From the NCBI GenBank assembly GCA_947090765.1, contig OX352322.1, positions 2,189,501 to 2,253,500 of the forward strand: 64,000 nucleotides of DNA, written 5' to 3'. The translations under genes were made by a program, and so were the position numbers. Positions 23,333-32,459 of the stretch are shown here, piece after piece. The notes under the pieces were generated by a model. That model saw nothing but the letters and a program-made list of their open reading frames with translations. It was not told the DNA's origin and searched no databases. This DNA comes from Pseudomonas sp. MM223. Lineage in GTDB: Bacteria; Pseudomonadota; Gammaproteobacteria; Pseudomonadales; Pseudomonadaceae. Position 1 is the stretch's first letter. The number at the start of each line of letters is the position of its first letter.

Positions 23333-24884
23333 AGCTCTTCATCCCCTGCGACTCGGTGGCCCGTGCCGTAGGGGCCGACCAGGTTGCCGATGCCCTGCAG
23401 CGTGAGGCCGAGCGCCGCCAGTTGCCGCTGGACATCCAGCGCACCAGCCACGCGGGCTGTACTGGCTTGAGCCACTGATCGAGTGCGACAGTGCGCAAGG
23501 GCGCCTGGGCTTCGGCCCGGTTACTGCGCAAGACGTGCCGTCACTGCTCGATGCCTTGGCCGGTGAGCCCGGCGGCCATTCGCTGGCGTTGGGGCTGGTC
23601 GAAGAAATCCCTTACCTGAAAACCCAGCAGCGGTTGTTGTTCGCGCGCGCGGGCATTACCCGCCCATTGTCGCTGGACGACTATCGCGCCCATGGCGGCT
23701 TCGCCGGCCTTGAAGCGGCCGTGGCCCTGAATGGTGCCGATGTGGTCGCTGCCGTGCTTGATTCCGGCCTGCGTGGCCGTGGTGGTGCGGCGTTCCCGGC
23801 CGGTATCAAGTGGCGCACCGTGCGCGACGCCGGCGCCGGGCAAAAGTACGTGGTGTGCAACGCTGACGAGGGTGACTCTGGCACGTTCGCCGACCGCATG
23901 CTGATGGAAGGCGACCCCTTCCTGTTGGTCGAGGGCATGATCATTGCCGGCCTCGCCGTAGGCGCGGACAAGGGCTACATCTATGTGCGCTCGGAATACC
24001 CCGACGCCATCCGCGTGCTCGACCAGGCAATCGCCATCGCCCGTGATGGCGGCTACCTCGGCACCGATGTCGCGGGTAGCGGCCAGGCGTTCGACCTGGA
24101 AGTGCGGGTGGGGGCCGGCGCCTACATCTGCGGCGAAGAGACTGCGCTGCTTGAATCCATCGAGGGCAAGCGCGGCATCGTCCGTGCCAAGCCACCCTTG
24201 CCTGCGCTGCAAGGCCTGTTCGGCCTGCCCACGCTGGTGCACAACGTGCTTACCCTGGCTTCGGTGCCTATCATCCTGGCCAAGGGCGCAGCCTTCTATC
24301 GCGACTTCGGCATGGGCCGCTCGCTGGGCACCATGCCGTTCCAGCTGGCCGGCAACATCCGCCAGGGCGGCCTGGTGGAGCGTGCGTTCGGCCTGACCCT
24401 GCGCGAGCTGGTTGAGGGCTATGGCGGTGGTACGGCCAGTGGCCGGCCACTGAAGGCTGCGCAGGTCGGCGGCCCGCTCGGCGCCTGGGTACCCCCCAGC
24501 CACTTCGACACACCGCTGGACTATGAAGCCTTCGCCGCCATGGGCGCGATGCTCGGCCACGGCGGTGTGGTGGTGGCCGACGACACCCTGAACATGGCCA
24601 GCATGGCGCGCTTCGCCCTGCAGTTCTGCGCCGAAGAATCCTGCGGCAAGTGCACCCCGTGCCGCATCGGCTCCACCCGCGGCATGGAAGTGGTCGACCG
24701 GTTGATCGCAACGACTGATTTCAGCGAACGCCATGACCAGGCCCTGTTGCTGCGCGACCTGTGCGACACGATGCAGTACGGCTCGCTGTGCGCCATGGGC
24801 GGCATGACTGCCTACCCGGTGGCCAGCGCCCTCAAGTACTTCCCCGCCGATTTTGGGCTGACCACCACGGAGGCCGCGCAGTGA
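23326..24884 (+). pseudogene. fdsB: NAD-dependent formate dehydrogenase beta subunit, broken by a one-base frameshift
   Basis: Translation from the coupled ATG at 23326 (MLKLFIPCDSVARAVGA) runs 50 codons to a TGA at 23476. The homologous sequence continues in another frame from 23451 (RGLYWLEPLIECDS), so one base is missing (or two are extra) around 23446-23452. Rejoined, the gene is 1560 bases for a 519-residue NuoF-type subunit: GRGGAAFPAGIKWRT (FMN/NADH site), YICGEETALLESIEG, and SCGKCTPCRIG for a [4Fe-4S] cluster. It would carry FMN and reduce NAD. All downstream residues are intact, and fdsG, fdsA and fdsD are open, so a sequencing error or very recent mutation is likely. Internal re-initiation at a GTG at 23535 would omit about 70 residues. 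Confidence 0.85.
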
Positions 24885-27763
24885 TCAATTTCTTCGACCC
24901 CGCTTCTGATAAAAGCAGCGACCTCGGCACCCCGGCCCGTGACAGCGATGTGCAGGTCAGCCTGAGCATCGACGGTCGCGCCATCAGCGTGCCTGCCGGC
25001 ACCTCGGTGATGCGTGCTGCGGCCATGCTCGGCACCAGCATCCCCAAACTGTGTGCCACCGACAGCCTCGAAGCCTTCGGCTCGTGCCGCATGTGCATGG
25101 TGGAAATCGACGGCATGCGCGGCTACCCGGCCTCCTGCACCACGCCGGTCAGCGAAGGCATGGTGGTACGTACCGAAACGCCACGCCTGGCCGGCCTGCG
25201 CCGCAACGTGATGGAGTTGTACATTTCGGACCACCCGCTGGACTGCCTGACCTGTTCGGCCAACGGCAACTGCGAACTGCAGACCGTGGCCGGCCAGGTG
25301 GGCCTGCGCGAGGTGCGTTACGGCTACGATGGCGCCAACCACCTGGCCGAGAAAAAGGACGTATCCAACCCGTACTTCGACTACGAGCCCAGCAAGTGCA
25401 TCGTTTGCAGCCGCTGCGTGCGCGCCTGCGAAGACATTCAGGGCACCTTCGCCCTGACCATCACCGGCCGCGGTTTCGAGTCGCGGGTGGCGGCAGCGGG
25501 TGGCGATAACTTCCTCGCCTCCGAATGCGTGTCGTGCGGCGCCTGCGTGCAGGCCTGCCCGACTGCGACCTTGACGGAAAAGAGCCTGGTGCAGCTTGGC
25601 CAGCCCGAGCGCGCTGTGATCACCACCTGCGCCTACTGCGGCGTGGGTTGTTCGTTCCGCGCCGAAATGAAAGGCGACCAGCTGGTGCGTATGGTCCCGG
25701 ACAAGAACGGCGGCGCCAACCATGGCCACGCCTGCGTCAAGGGGCGCTTCGCCTGGGGCTATGCCACCCACCCGGACCGCATCACCAAGCCAATGATCCG
25801 CAAGCGCCTGGAAGACCCATGGCAGGAAGTGAGCTGGGACGAAGCGGTAACCTACGCTGCCAGCGAGTTCCGCCGCATCCAGCTAAAATACGGGCGCGAT
25901 TCCATCGGCGGCATTACCTCCAGCCGCTGCACCAACGAAGAAGCCTACCTGGTGCAAAAACTGGTGCGCACGGCGTTTGGCAACAACAACGTCGATACCT
26001 GCGCGCGGGTGTGCCATTCGCCCACCGGTTATGGCCTGAAGCAGACACTGGGTGAGTCGGCCGGCACGCAAAGCTTCGATTCGGTGATGCAGGCCGACGT
26101 GGTGCTGGTGATCGGCGCCAACCCCACCGACGCCCACCCTGTATTCGGCTCGCAGCTCAAACGCCGCCTGCGCCAGGGCGCGCGGCTGATCGTGATCGAC
26201 CCACGGCGCATCGACCTGGTCGACTCGCCGCACGCCCGTGCCGAACTGCACCTGCAACTGCGCCCGGGCACCAACGTGGCCATGCTCAACGCCTTGGCCC
26301 ATGTGATTGTCACCGAGGGCCTGCTGGCCCAGCGCTTCATCGATGCCCGTTGCGAAACCGAAGACTTTGCCCGCTGGCGTGACTTCGTCAGCCAGGCAGA
26401 CAACGCCCCCGAGGTGCTAGGCCCGGTCTGCGGCGTGCCCGCCGAGCACATCCGCGCCGCGGCGCGGCTGTATGCCACCGGTGGCAACGCGGCCATTTAC
26501 TACGGCCTGGGCGTGACTGAGCACAGCCAGGGCAGCACTGCGGTGATGGGCATTGCCAACCTGGCCATGGCCACCGGCAACATCGGCCGCGAAGGGGTAG
26601 GGGTGAACCCGCTGCGCGGGCAAAACAACGTGCAGGGTTCGTGCGACATGGGCTCGTTCCCCCATGAGCTGCCCGGCTACCGGCATATTTCCAACGAGGG
26701 CGTGCGCGCCGAGTTCGAACGTGCCTGGGGTGTGACCTTGCAGCCCGACCCGGGCCTGCGTATCCCCAACATGTTCGAGGCCGCGCTGGACGGCAGCTTC
26801 AAGGCCCTGTACTGCCAGGGCGAAGATATCGCCCAGAGCGACCCCAACACCCAGCACGTCACGGCGGCCTTGCACGCCATGGAATGCGTGGTGGTGCAGG
26901 ACATCTTCCTTAACGAAACAGCCAAATTCGCCCACGTGTTCCTGCCGGGCAGCTCGTTCCTGGAAAAGGACGGCACCTTCACCAATGCCGAACGGCGCAT
27001 TTCACGGGTGCGCAAGGTAATGGAGCCGTTGGCCGGCAAGGCCGACTGGGAGGCCACCGTGGCCTTGGCCAATGCCCTGGGCTACCCCATGAACTACCGC
27101 CACCCGTCCGAGATCATGGACGAGATCGCCCGCCTGACGCCGACCTTCCGCCGTGTCAGCTATGCCGAGATCGACCGCCACGGCAGCTTGCAGTGGCCGT
27201 GCAACGACGCGGCGCCCGACGGCACGCCGACCATGCACATCGACCAGTTTGTACGCGGCAAGGGCCGCTTCATGCTTACCGGCTACGTGCCCACTGACGA
27301 GAAGGTCAACAACCGCTACCCGTTGTTGCTCACCACTGGGCGCATCCTTAGCCAGTACAACGTCGGCGCCCAGACCCGGCGTACCGGCAACGTTGCCTGG
27401 CATGATGCCGACCGCCTGGAAATCCACCCCACCGACGCCGAAAGCCGTGGCATTCAGGATGGTGACTGGGTGGGCATCGGCAGCCGCGCGGGGCAGACCG
27501 TACTGCGTGCCAAGGTCAGTGCGCGGGTGGCGCCGGGGGTGGTGTACACCACGTTCCACTTCCCCGAGTCGGGGGCCAACGTGATCACCACTGACAACTC
27601 CGACTGGGCTACCAATTGCCCCGAATACAAGGTAACGGCGGTGGAGGTGGTGAAGGTGTTCCAGCCATCGCAATGGCAGAAGCGCTACCAGGACTTCAGT
27701 GATGAACAGCGGCGCTTGCTGAAGGAACGCCGTACTACGGAGAAAGCCGAGGTGCGCCGATGA
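24881..27763 (+). CDS. fdsA: NAD-dependent formate dehydrogenase alpha subunit (molybdenum)
   Basis: A 960-residue catalytic subunit. In order: NuoG-like [2Fe-2S] domain (CATDSLEAFGSCRMCMVEIDG), a His/Cys cluster domain (CLTCSANGNCELQ), a two-[4Fe-4S] ferredoxin domain (CIVCSRCVRACEDIQG, CVSCGACVQACPTATL), then the bis-MGD domain with its [4Fe-4S] ligands (CAYCGVGCSF). The molybdenum ligand is Cys378 in ARVCHSPTGYG. The C-terminal MoCoBD region includes LLLTTGRILSQYNVGAQTRR and VYTTFHFPESGANVIT. The GTG at 24881 overlaps the fdsB stop by four bases, which fits coupled translation and the expected N-terminus. It is cytoplasmic and part of the FdsGBAD complex. Confidence 0.93.
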   Translation: MINFFDPASDKSSDLGTPARDSDVQVSLSIDGRAISVPAGTSVMRAAAMLGTSIPKLCATDSLEAFGSCRMCMVEIDGMRGYPASCTTPVSEGMVVRTETPRLAGLRRNVMELYISDHPLDCLTCSANGNCELQTVAGQVGLREVRYGYDGANHLAEKKDVSNPYFDYEPSKCIVCSRCVRACEDIQGTFALTITGRGFESRVAAAGGDNFLASECVSCGACVQACPTATLTEKSLVQLGQPERAVITTCAYCGVGCSFRAEMKGDQLVRMVPDKNGGANHGHACVKGRFAWGYATHPDRITKPMIRKRLEDPWQEVSWDEAVTYAASEFRRIQLKYGRDSIGGITSSRCTNEEAYLVQKLVRTAFGNNNVDTCARVCHSPTGYGLKQTLGESAGTQSFDSVMQADVVLVIGANPTDAHPVFGSQLKRRLRQGARLIVIDPRRIDLVDSPHARAELHLQLRPGTNVAMLNALAHVIVTEGLLAQRFIDARCETEDFARWRDFVSQADNAPEVLGPVCGVPAEHIRAAARLYATGGNAAIYYGLGVTEHSQGSTAVMGIANLAMATGNIGREGVGVNPLRGQNNVQGSCDMGSFPHELPGYRHISNEGVRAEFERAWGVTLQPDPGLRIPNMFEAALDGSFKALYCQGEDIAQSDPNTQHVTAALHAMECVVVQDIFLNETAKFAHVFLPGSSFLEKDGTFTNAERRISRVRKVMEPLAGKADWEATVALANALGYPMNYRHPSEIMDEIARLTPTFRRVSYAEIDRHGSLQWPCNDAAPDGTPTMHIDQFVRGKGRFMLTGYVPTDEKVNNRYPLLLTTGRILSQYNVGAQTRRTGNVAWHDADRLEIHPTDAESRGIQDGDWVGIGSRAGQTVLRAKVSARVAPGVVYTTFHFPESGANVITTDNSDWATNCPEYKVTAVEVVKVFQPSQWQKRYQDFSDEQRRLLKERRTTEKAEVRR

Positions 27764-27963
27764 GCAGCGACAACCTGGTCAAGATGGCCAACCAGATTGC
27801 CCATTACTTCGACAGCGAGCCAAACCGGGCGCTGGCGGTGCAAGGGGTGCGGCAGCACCTGCAGAGCTTCTGGACGCCGGCCATGCGCCGGCAGCTTGCG
27901 GAGTGGATCGAGGCCAATGCAGGGGAGGGGCTGGACCCCAAGGTGCGCGAGGCGTTGGCCTAG
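27760..27963 (+). CDS. fdsD: NAD-dependent formate dehydrogenase delta subunit
   Basis: A 67-residue protein (MSSDNLVKMANQIAHYFDSE.., ending DPKVREALA) typical of the small FdsD subunit that accompanies NAD-dependent molybdenum formate dehydrogenases. It overlaps the fdsA stop by four bases (ATGA). Its exact function is unclear; it is needed for complex maturation or stability in related systems. The sulfurtransferase-type maturation gene fdsC (fdhD), often placed before fdsD, is absent here and must be elsewhere. A REP pair follows. Confidence 0.9.
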   Translation: MSSDNLVKMANQIAHYFDSEPNRALAVQGVRQHLQSFWTPAMRRQLAEWIEANAGEGLDPKVREALA

Positions 27964-27977
27964 CGGGTCTGCGCGAT

Positions 27978-28100
27978 CCCTGTAGGAGCGGCCTTGTGCC
28001 GCGAAAGGGTCGCAAAGCGGCCCCCAGATATCAGCTGTGATGCATAAATTGCTGGGGCCGCTTTGCGGCCCTTTCGCGGCACAAGGCCGCTCCTACAGGG
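27978..28100. repeat. REPIN after the formate dehydrogenase operon
   Basis: Inverted pair: CCCTGTAGGAGCGGCCTTG..GCAAAGCGGCCCC on the left and GGGGCCGCTTTGCGGCC..CTCCTACAGGG on the right, about 47-base arms. It lies between convergent fdsD and the universal stress gene. Confidence 0.9.
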
Positions 28101-28124
28101 ACCGCGCCAATCGTGGCAATTGCT

Positions 28125-28988
28125 TCAGCCGCGGGCCAGTTCGGCCTGGTGGGCGATGGCTTCTTCGCTCTTGAGTACCAGCACATCCCCCTCCAGCGCA
28201 TCCAGCACCACCTCAGAGGTATTGCCAATCAACGCCCCGGAAATCCCCGTGCGGCACACCGTGCCAATCACCGTCACCACGGCATTGAGCTTCTGCTCGA
28301 AATGCGGGATCAACACATCCGCCGGCCCTTCAGCCACGTGCAGGCAATCTTCGCTGATGCCGTACTCGGCCTGGAACGCCTTGCAGGCTTCGCGGTAGCG
28401 GTTTTCGATGGTCTCACTCAACTGGTACGCCGGGTCTGATGCCGACAACATTGGCGACGGGTGGGCACTGGCGACATGTAACTCGCCCTTGGCCAGTTTG
28501 GCAATCTCAAACCCATGGTCGATGATGCTGGCATGCAGGCGGCGGTGGTCTTCGTCCTGGTTGCCCACGTCCACCGCAGCCAGAATCTTGCCCCCGGCCC
28601 ACGGCCGTTCGCTCTTGACCATCAGCACGGCACACGGGCACTGGCGCAGCAGCTTCCAGTCACTGGGGGTGAGCAGGGCTTTTTTCAGCGGGTTGTCGGG
28701 GCGGTGTTCCTTGATCACCAGCTCGCAACCCTCGGCCTGCTGCACATAGATGATGGTGTCGTGCAGGTTGCCGCGCCAGGCCTCTTCATGGGTGACATTG
28801 TCGTAGCCGTCATCGTGCAGCTGGCTGCTCAACAGGCTCAGTAGCGCATGGTGATCATGCCGCTTGTCGCACATCAGCAGGTGCAGGCGCGCGCCAGTGA
28901 CGCCGGCGATCAGCTTGGCCCGGGTCAGCGCCCGGCTGTGGGCGTGTTCGGGGTCGAGGACGACGAGGATGCTGCGGACGGCTTGCAT
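28125..28988 (-). CDS. Universal stress protein, two-domain
   Basis: A 287-residue protein made of two UspA domains. The first begins AVRSILVVLDPEHAHSRALTRAKLIAGVTGARLHLLMCD; the second begins near KILAAVDVGNQDEDHRR and ends with VVTVIGTVCRTGISGALIGNTSEVVLDALEGDVLVLK, which carries the glycine-rich ATP-binding type motif (GTVCRTG..GALIGNTSE) of UspE-like tandem proteins. Length about 290-310 is normal for UspE-type. A GGGAG site precedes the ATG. Likely a cytoplasmic stress-response protein; no partner in the neighbourhood. Confidence 0.88.
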   Translation of the reverse strand: MQAVRSILVVLDPEHAHSRALTRAKLIAGVTGARLHLLMCDKRHDHHALLSLLSSQLHDDGYDNVTHEEAWRGNLHDTIIYVQQAEGCELVIKEHRPDNPLKKALLTPSDWKLLRQCPCAVLMVKSERPWAGGKILAAVDVGNQDEDHRRLHASIIDHGFEIAKLAKGELHVASAHPSPMLSASDPAYQLSETIENRYREACKAFQAEYGISEDCLHVAEGPADVLIPHFEQKLNAVVTVIGTVCRTGISGALIGNTSEVVLDALEGDVLVLKSEEAIAHQAELARG

Positions 28989-29144
28989 GGGCGTTAGCTC
29001 CCTTCAAAGGTGGCGACCAATGCTTGACTATAGACGGCGCGCCCCCGCTGGCGCTTGATGTACATCAACAAGCATAGTCACTGGCGCCGCCCGCCGCCGC
29101 CGGTATAATCGCCGGCCCTGCCTGTTCTGTGTGGTTGTACGCTT

Positions 29145-29762
29145 ATGTCCCTGATCCCCGAAATCGATGCCTTTCTTGGCTGCCCGACGCCAGACGCCTG
29201 GATCGAAGCGGCGCTCGCCGACCAGGAAACCCTGCTGATCGACCACAAGAACTGCGAATTCAAGGCCGCCAGCACCGCCTTGAGCCTGATCGCCAAGTAC
29301 AACACCCACCTCGACCTGATCAACATGATGTCGCGCCTGGCCCGCGAGGAACTGGTGCACCACGAGCAGGTGCTGCGCCTGATGAAGCGCCGTGGCGTGC
29401 CACTGCGGCCGGTGTCGGCAGGGCGCTATGCCTCGGGGTTGCGCCGCCTGGTACGCGCCCACGAGCCGGTCAAGCTGGTGGATACGCTGGTAGTGGGGGC
29501 GTTCATCGAGGCACGCAGTTGCGAGCGCTTTGCCGCGCTGGTGCCGCATCTGGACGAAGAATTGGGCCGCTTCTATCACGGCCTGCTGAAAAGCGAAGCG
29601 CGCCATTACCAGGGCTACCTGAAACTGGCGCACAACTACGGTGATGAGGCGGACATCGCCCGCCGGGTCGAACTGGTGCGCGCTGCAGAAATGGAACTGA
29701 TCCAGTCACCGGACCAGGAACTGCGCTTCCACAGCGGTATCCCGCAGGCACTGGCCGCCTGA
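29145..29762 (+). CDS. miaE: tRNA-(ms2io6A37)-hydroxylase
   Basis: A 205-residue diiron non-heme monooxygenase of the ferritin-like fold. The iron ligands are visible in helices DHKNCEFKAASTAL (Glu), AREELVHHEQVLRLM (Glu/His), FIEARSCERFAALV (Glu) and LLKSEARHYQGYLKLA (Glu/His). MiaE hydroxylates the isopentenyl side chain of ms2i6A at position 37 of tRNA. The length matches the family. It stands alone, divergent from the universal stress gene and convergent with the DUF883 gene. Confidence 0.92.
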   Translation: MSLIPEIDAFLGCPTPDAWIEAALADQETLLIDHKNCEFKAASTALSLIAKYNTHLDLINMMSRLAREELVHHEQVLRLMKRRGVPLRPVSAGRYASGLRRLVRAHEPVKLVDTLVVGAFIEARSCERFAALVPHLDEELGRFYHGLLKSEARHYQGYLKLAHNYGDEADIARRVELVRAAEMELIQSPDQELRFHSGIPQALAA

Positions 29763-29784
29763 TTCGCACCAGGCGGCCCAGGCT

Positions 29785-30105
29785 TCAGTTACGCCGCCCC
29801 AGCAACAGGCCCACCACCAGCCCCAGGCCGGCGGAAATGGCCACGGTCTGCCAGGGGTGGCCGCCGATGTAGTTCTGGGTGGCGTCCACCACCGGTTGCG
29901 CTTTGTCCCGCACATTGCCAGCGGCCTGGCGCGCCTGTTTCAGTTTGAGGCTAACCTGCGCTCGCAAGGTTTCTGCTTCTTCGCCCACCAGGGCGGCACT
30001 GTCGTTCAGCAGCTTTTCCGATTCTTCGATCAGCGATTGCAGTTCGCTGAATACCTGGTCCTTGATCTGATCGCTGTCCGCCAGCGTGGCGTTTTTACGG
30101 GCCAT
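29785..30105 (-). CDS. DUF883 family membrane protein (ElaB/YqjD-like)
   Basis: A 106-residue protein with a charged helical N-terminus (coiled-coil-like, residues about 12-75: LQSLIEESEKLLNDSAALVGEEAETLRAQVS..) and one C-terminal hydrophobic segment ending in GLGLVVGLLLGRRN. This glycine-rich tail anchor with the closing LGRR is the family mark of ElaB/YqjD proteins, which sit in the inner membrane and can associate with ribosomes in stationary phase. The stop faces that of miaE across about 20 bases. Confidence 0.88.
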   Translation of the reverse strand: MARKNATLADSDQIKDQVFSELQSLIEESEKLLNDSAALVGEEAETLRAQVSLKLKQARQAAGNVRDKAQPVVDATQNYIGGHPWQTVAISAGLGLVVGLLLGRRN

Positions 30106-30234
30106 GAACTCGTCCTCGTTGATGGGGTGGTGTGAACAATGGATGCCGCTGCGTCGGGAAAGTTGCGGCGGCTTTCCGATGTTGCGTTGGCTGGGTGTAA
30201 GATAGCGGCCATTTTCAAACCTGCAGGTACCTTC

Positions 30235-30498
30235 ATGAGTTTCAATCTGGCCAACATGAGCTTCGAGGAACGGGCGCAGATCGAGGCAGAGAAGGCGCGG
30301 CTGTTCGAGATGTGGCAGAGCAACCTGGGCAAGGCCAAGGGCGATGGGGCCCGGCTGATCGCCGAAAAGCCGCGGCGCAAGGGCAAATGGGCCGAGTGGG
30401 TACGTGCCGAACTGGACAGCATGTCGCCACCCGAATACGCCGCCATGGTGCGCAGCGAAGTCAACAAGCTGATGGCCGCCGCCAGCGCCAACCGCTGA
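30235..30498 (+). CDS. Small conserved hypothetical protein of Pseudomonas
   Basis: An 87-residue, charged, probably cytoplasmic protein (start MSFNLANMSFEERAQIEAEK, closing EVNKLMAAASANR). It is mostly helical with Trp residues in KGKWAEWVRAELDSM. I do not recognise a characterised family. The ATG at 30235 is preferred over 30139 because the 32-residue extension is unlike the compact body. It is divergent from the DUF883 gene and convergent with the LEA-type lipoprotein gene. No functional clue. Confidence 0.7.
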   Translation: MSFNLANMSFEERAQIEAEKARLFEMWQSNLGKAKGDGARLIAEKPRRKGKWAEWVRAELDSMSPPEYAAMVRSEVNKLMAAASANR

Positions 30499-30512
30499 CC
30501 TCCAACGGGCGC

Positions 30513-30995
30513 TTACCAGTAGGCGCCTTTGGGCAGGTCCAGCTTGCCCTCATCAGTAAAGCGCACGGTCCCCAGCAGCCCGCCCGCCAGTTTGCCGCGC
30601 AGCTTGTAGGGCAACCCTTTCAGCGAGTCCACCGCGCCCAGCCCATAGGCCTGGCGCAGGAAGGAAAATGCCGTGATGCTCACTGGCACCACGATCACCG
30701 CTTCGTCATAGCGGCCAATGTGCCCTTGCTGGTCGCTGACCCCGGCGGCCAGCGGCTGGCCGTTCACTTCCAGGTTCAGGGCAATGCCGTTGTAGTCGAT
30801 CGGCGACTCGTTGGGGTTTTGCACCCGCATTTTCACGGCCATGCGCAGCTCCAGTTCCTGCCCGGGCAGGGGTTCGATGCCGATCACGCTGATGTTGACC
30901 GGGTCGCGTGGCTGGAACAGTGCGCAGGCACCCAGGCCATACGCCATCAGCAGGACGATAAACAGGCGGATACAGTGGTGCAGGCGGGCAGTCAT
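30513..30995 (-). CDS. LEA type 2 (WHy-domain) lipoprotein
   Basis: A 160-residue exported protein. The signal peptide HCIRLFIVLLMAYGLGACA ends in a lipobox (LGAC, Cys24), so it is predicted to be lipid-anchored. The mature part has the water-stress/LEA14 beta-sandwich pattern: INVIGIEPL-like ISVIGIEPLPGQELELRMAVKMRVQNPNESPIDYNGIALNLEVNGQPLAAG. Family proteins protect the cell envelope during desiccation or have unknown roles. It is divergent from iutY with about 135 bases between. Confidence 0.85.
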   Translation of the reverse strand: MTARLHHCIRLFIVLLMAYGLGACALFQPRDPVNISVIGIEPLPGQELELRMAVKMRVQNPNESPIDYNGIALNLEVNGQPLAAGVSDQQGHIGRYDEAVIVVPVSITAFSFLRQAYGLGAVDSLKGLPYKLRGKLAGGLLGTVRFTDEGKLDLPKGAYW

Positions 30996-31075
30996 TGAGG
31001 GCGACCTTGCCAGAGTGAGCGAACAGTCAGTGTGGCAAATGCGCGTCGGCGTTGAAAGTGTCCTTGCAGATGAAA

Positions 31076-31092
31076 GATACTGTTTCTCATTA
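31076..31092. promoter_or_regulatory. Fur-like site before iutY
   Basis: GATACTGTTTCTCATTA, 39 bases before the chosen iutY start, resembles the GATAATgaTTCTCATT form of Pseudomonas Fur boxes. Iron control of the sigma factor is expected for this system. Confidence 0.5.
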
Positions 31093-31130
31093 ACGCCCGA
31101 TAACTCATCCTACTGGCAGTGCCAAAACCC

Positions 31131-32255
31131 ATGCTGACGTCACCCGTGTCGGGCCTGCTGGCGACTTTCCAGGAGCACTACGACGACCTGTTGCAGTTCC
31201 TGACCCGGCGCATGAGCGACCGCCAGCGCGCCGCCGACGTGGCACAGGAAACCTACCTGAAGCTGGTGAAAGTCGAAGAACAGGCAGTGCCGGTGCTGCA
31301 TGCCCGCAGCTTCATTTTCCGCGTGGCGGGTAACCTGGCAATCGATGCCTTGCGTCGCGAGCAGCGCCTGGCTGCCAGCCATGACGACTGTGACGGCGCC
31401 GGTGAACTGACCTGCCCGGCGCCAGCGCCCGAGGCGACGTTGCTGGCCCGGGAGCGCCTGCAAATCCTCGATGATGCGCTGCTGAAACTGCCCGACAATG
31501 CCCGCCAGGCGTTGTTGCTGAACCGTGTCGAAGGCCTGACCCAGGCGCAGATTGCAAAGCGGCTGGGGGTTTCCGAAAGCATGGTGGCCAAATACATCGG
31601 CCAAGCCTTGCGCCATTGCCGCGACTGGCTCAAGCAGGCGGGTGTGGCGGCCTCTGTGGTGGTGTTGGTTGCCGCTGTGGCGGGTTGGCAGCAGGCGCCG
31701 ATGCTGCTGGCGGGCTACCACACCGCGGTGGGTGAACGGCAGGTAGTGACCTTGGCAGACGGCACGCGGGTGACGCTGAACAGCGCCAGTGCGCTGAGTG
31801 TGGTGTTCAATGAGCATGAACGCCGGGTGGTGCTGGATGCCGGTGAAGCCCTGTTCGAGACCACTGATGATCCGCGGCCGTTTGTGGTCGACACCGCAGG
31901 TGAGCGGGTGCAGGGTGGTGCCGCCACCTTCAGCGTGCGTCGCGATGGGCGCGTGGTGTTGGCACGCGGTGAAGCCAAGGTTGGCGAAACTGAGCTGGCG
32001 GTGGCAACCGATGCCGGTGCGCAGATGGCCTGGCAGCGCGGCAAGCTGATCTTCAACGGTAAGCCGCTGGGGCAGGTGCTGACCGAGCTTGAGCGTTATC
32101 GGCATGGGCGCATCGTGCTATCCGACAGCAAGCTGGCGGCGATGGAGGTGAGCGGGGTGTTTGACCTTGACGAGCCTGAGGCATTGCTGCGCACGCTGGA
32201 GCAGCGTTATGGCCTGAAGGTGACCTATCTGCCGTGGTTGGCCGTGGTTCATTGA
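31131..32255 (+). CDS. iutY: Hybrid ECF sigma factor/anti-sigma factor (IutY type)
   Basis: A 374-residue fusion. Residues about 10-80 are sigma-70 region 2 (HYDDLLQFLTRRMSDRQRAADVAQETYLKL, RSFIFRVAGNLAIDALRR); about 113-165 are region 4 (LPDNARQALLLNRVEGLTQAQIAKRLGVSESMVAKY). Residues about 169-190 are one transmembrane segment (AGVAASVVVLVAAVAGW). The rest is the periplasmic FecR part (VTLADGTRVTLNSASALSV..) and an STN-like end. A separate FecR cytoplasmic anti-sigma domain is missing. This matches IutY of P. putida, in which the ligand-loaded receptor IutA triggers proteolysis that frees the sigma part. The ATG at 31131 is chosen over a GTG at 31119. The receptor gene follows. Confidence 0.92.
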   Translation: MLTSPVSGLLATFQEHYDDLLQFLTRRMSDRQRAADVAQETYLKLVKVEEQAVPVLHARSFIFRVAGNLAIDALRREQRLAASHDDCDGAGELTCPAPAPEATLLARERLQILDDALLKLPDNARQALLLNRVEGLTQAQIAKRLGVSESMVAKYIGQALRHCRDWLKQAGVAASVVVLVAAVAGWQQAPMLLAGYHTAVGERQVVTLADGTRVTLNSASALSVVFNEHERRVVLDAGEALFETTDDPRPFVVDTAGERVQGGAATFSVRRDGRVVLARGEAKVGETELAVATDAGAQMAWQRGKLIFNGKPLGQVLTELERYRHGRIVLSDSKLAAMEVSGVFDLDEPEALLRTLEQRYGLKVTYLPWLAVVH

Positions 32256-32260
32256 TCTGC

Positions 32261-32351
32261 CTGTGCCGGCCTCTTCGCAGCGCAAGGCTGCGCCTACAGG
32301 CATGTGCGATCCCTGTAGGCGCAGCCTTGCGCTGCGAAGAGGCCGGCACAG
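32261..32351. terminator. Long REP-like hairpin between iutY and iutA
   Basis: CTGTGCCGGCCTCTTCGCAG..GCGCCTACAGG pairs perfectly with CCTGTAGGCGC..CTGCGAAGAGGCCGGCACAG (about 40-base arms, 10-base loop), followed by an AT-rich run. It is a third REP variant (CCGGCCTCTTCGC). It should terminate iutY transcripts, so that iutA is made mainly from its own IutY-dependent promoter. Confidence 0.8.
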
Positions 32352-32459
32352 AAATAAAAATATTTTCCATTTGGCACTGCAAGTTCCTGCAAGCCAGATC
32401 GTCGTAGTGGGACTGATCAGCAACCCATTCTCATTTACGACTTGTCAGGAAGCTCATTC

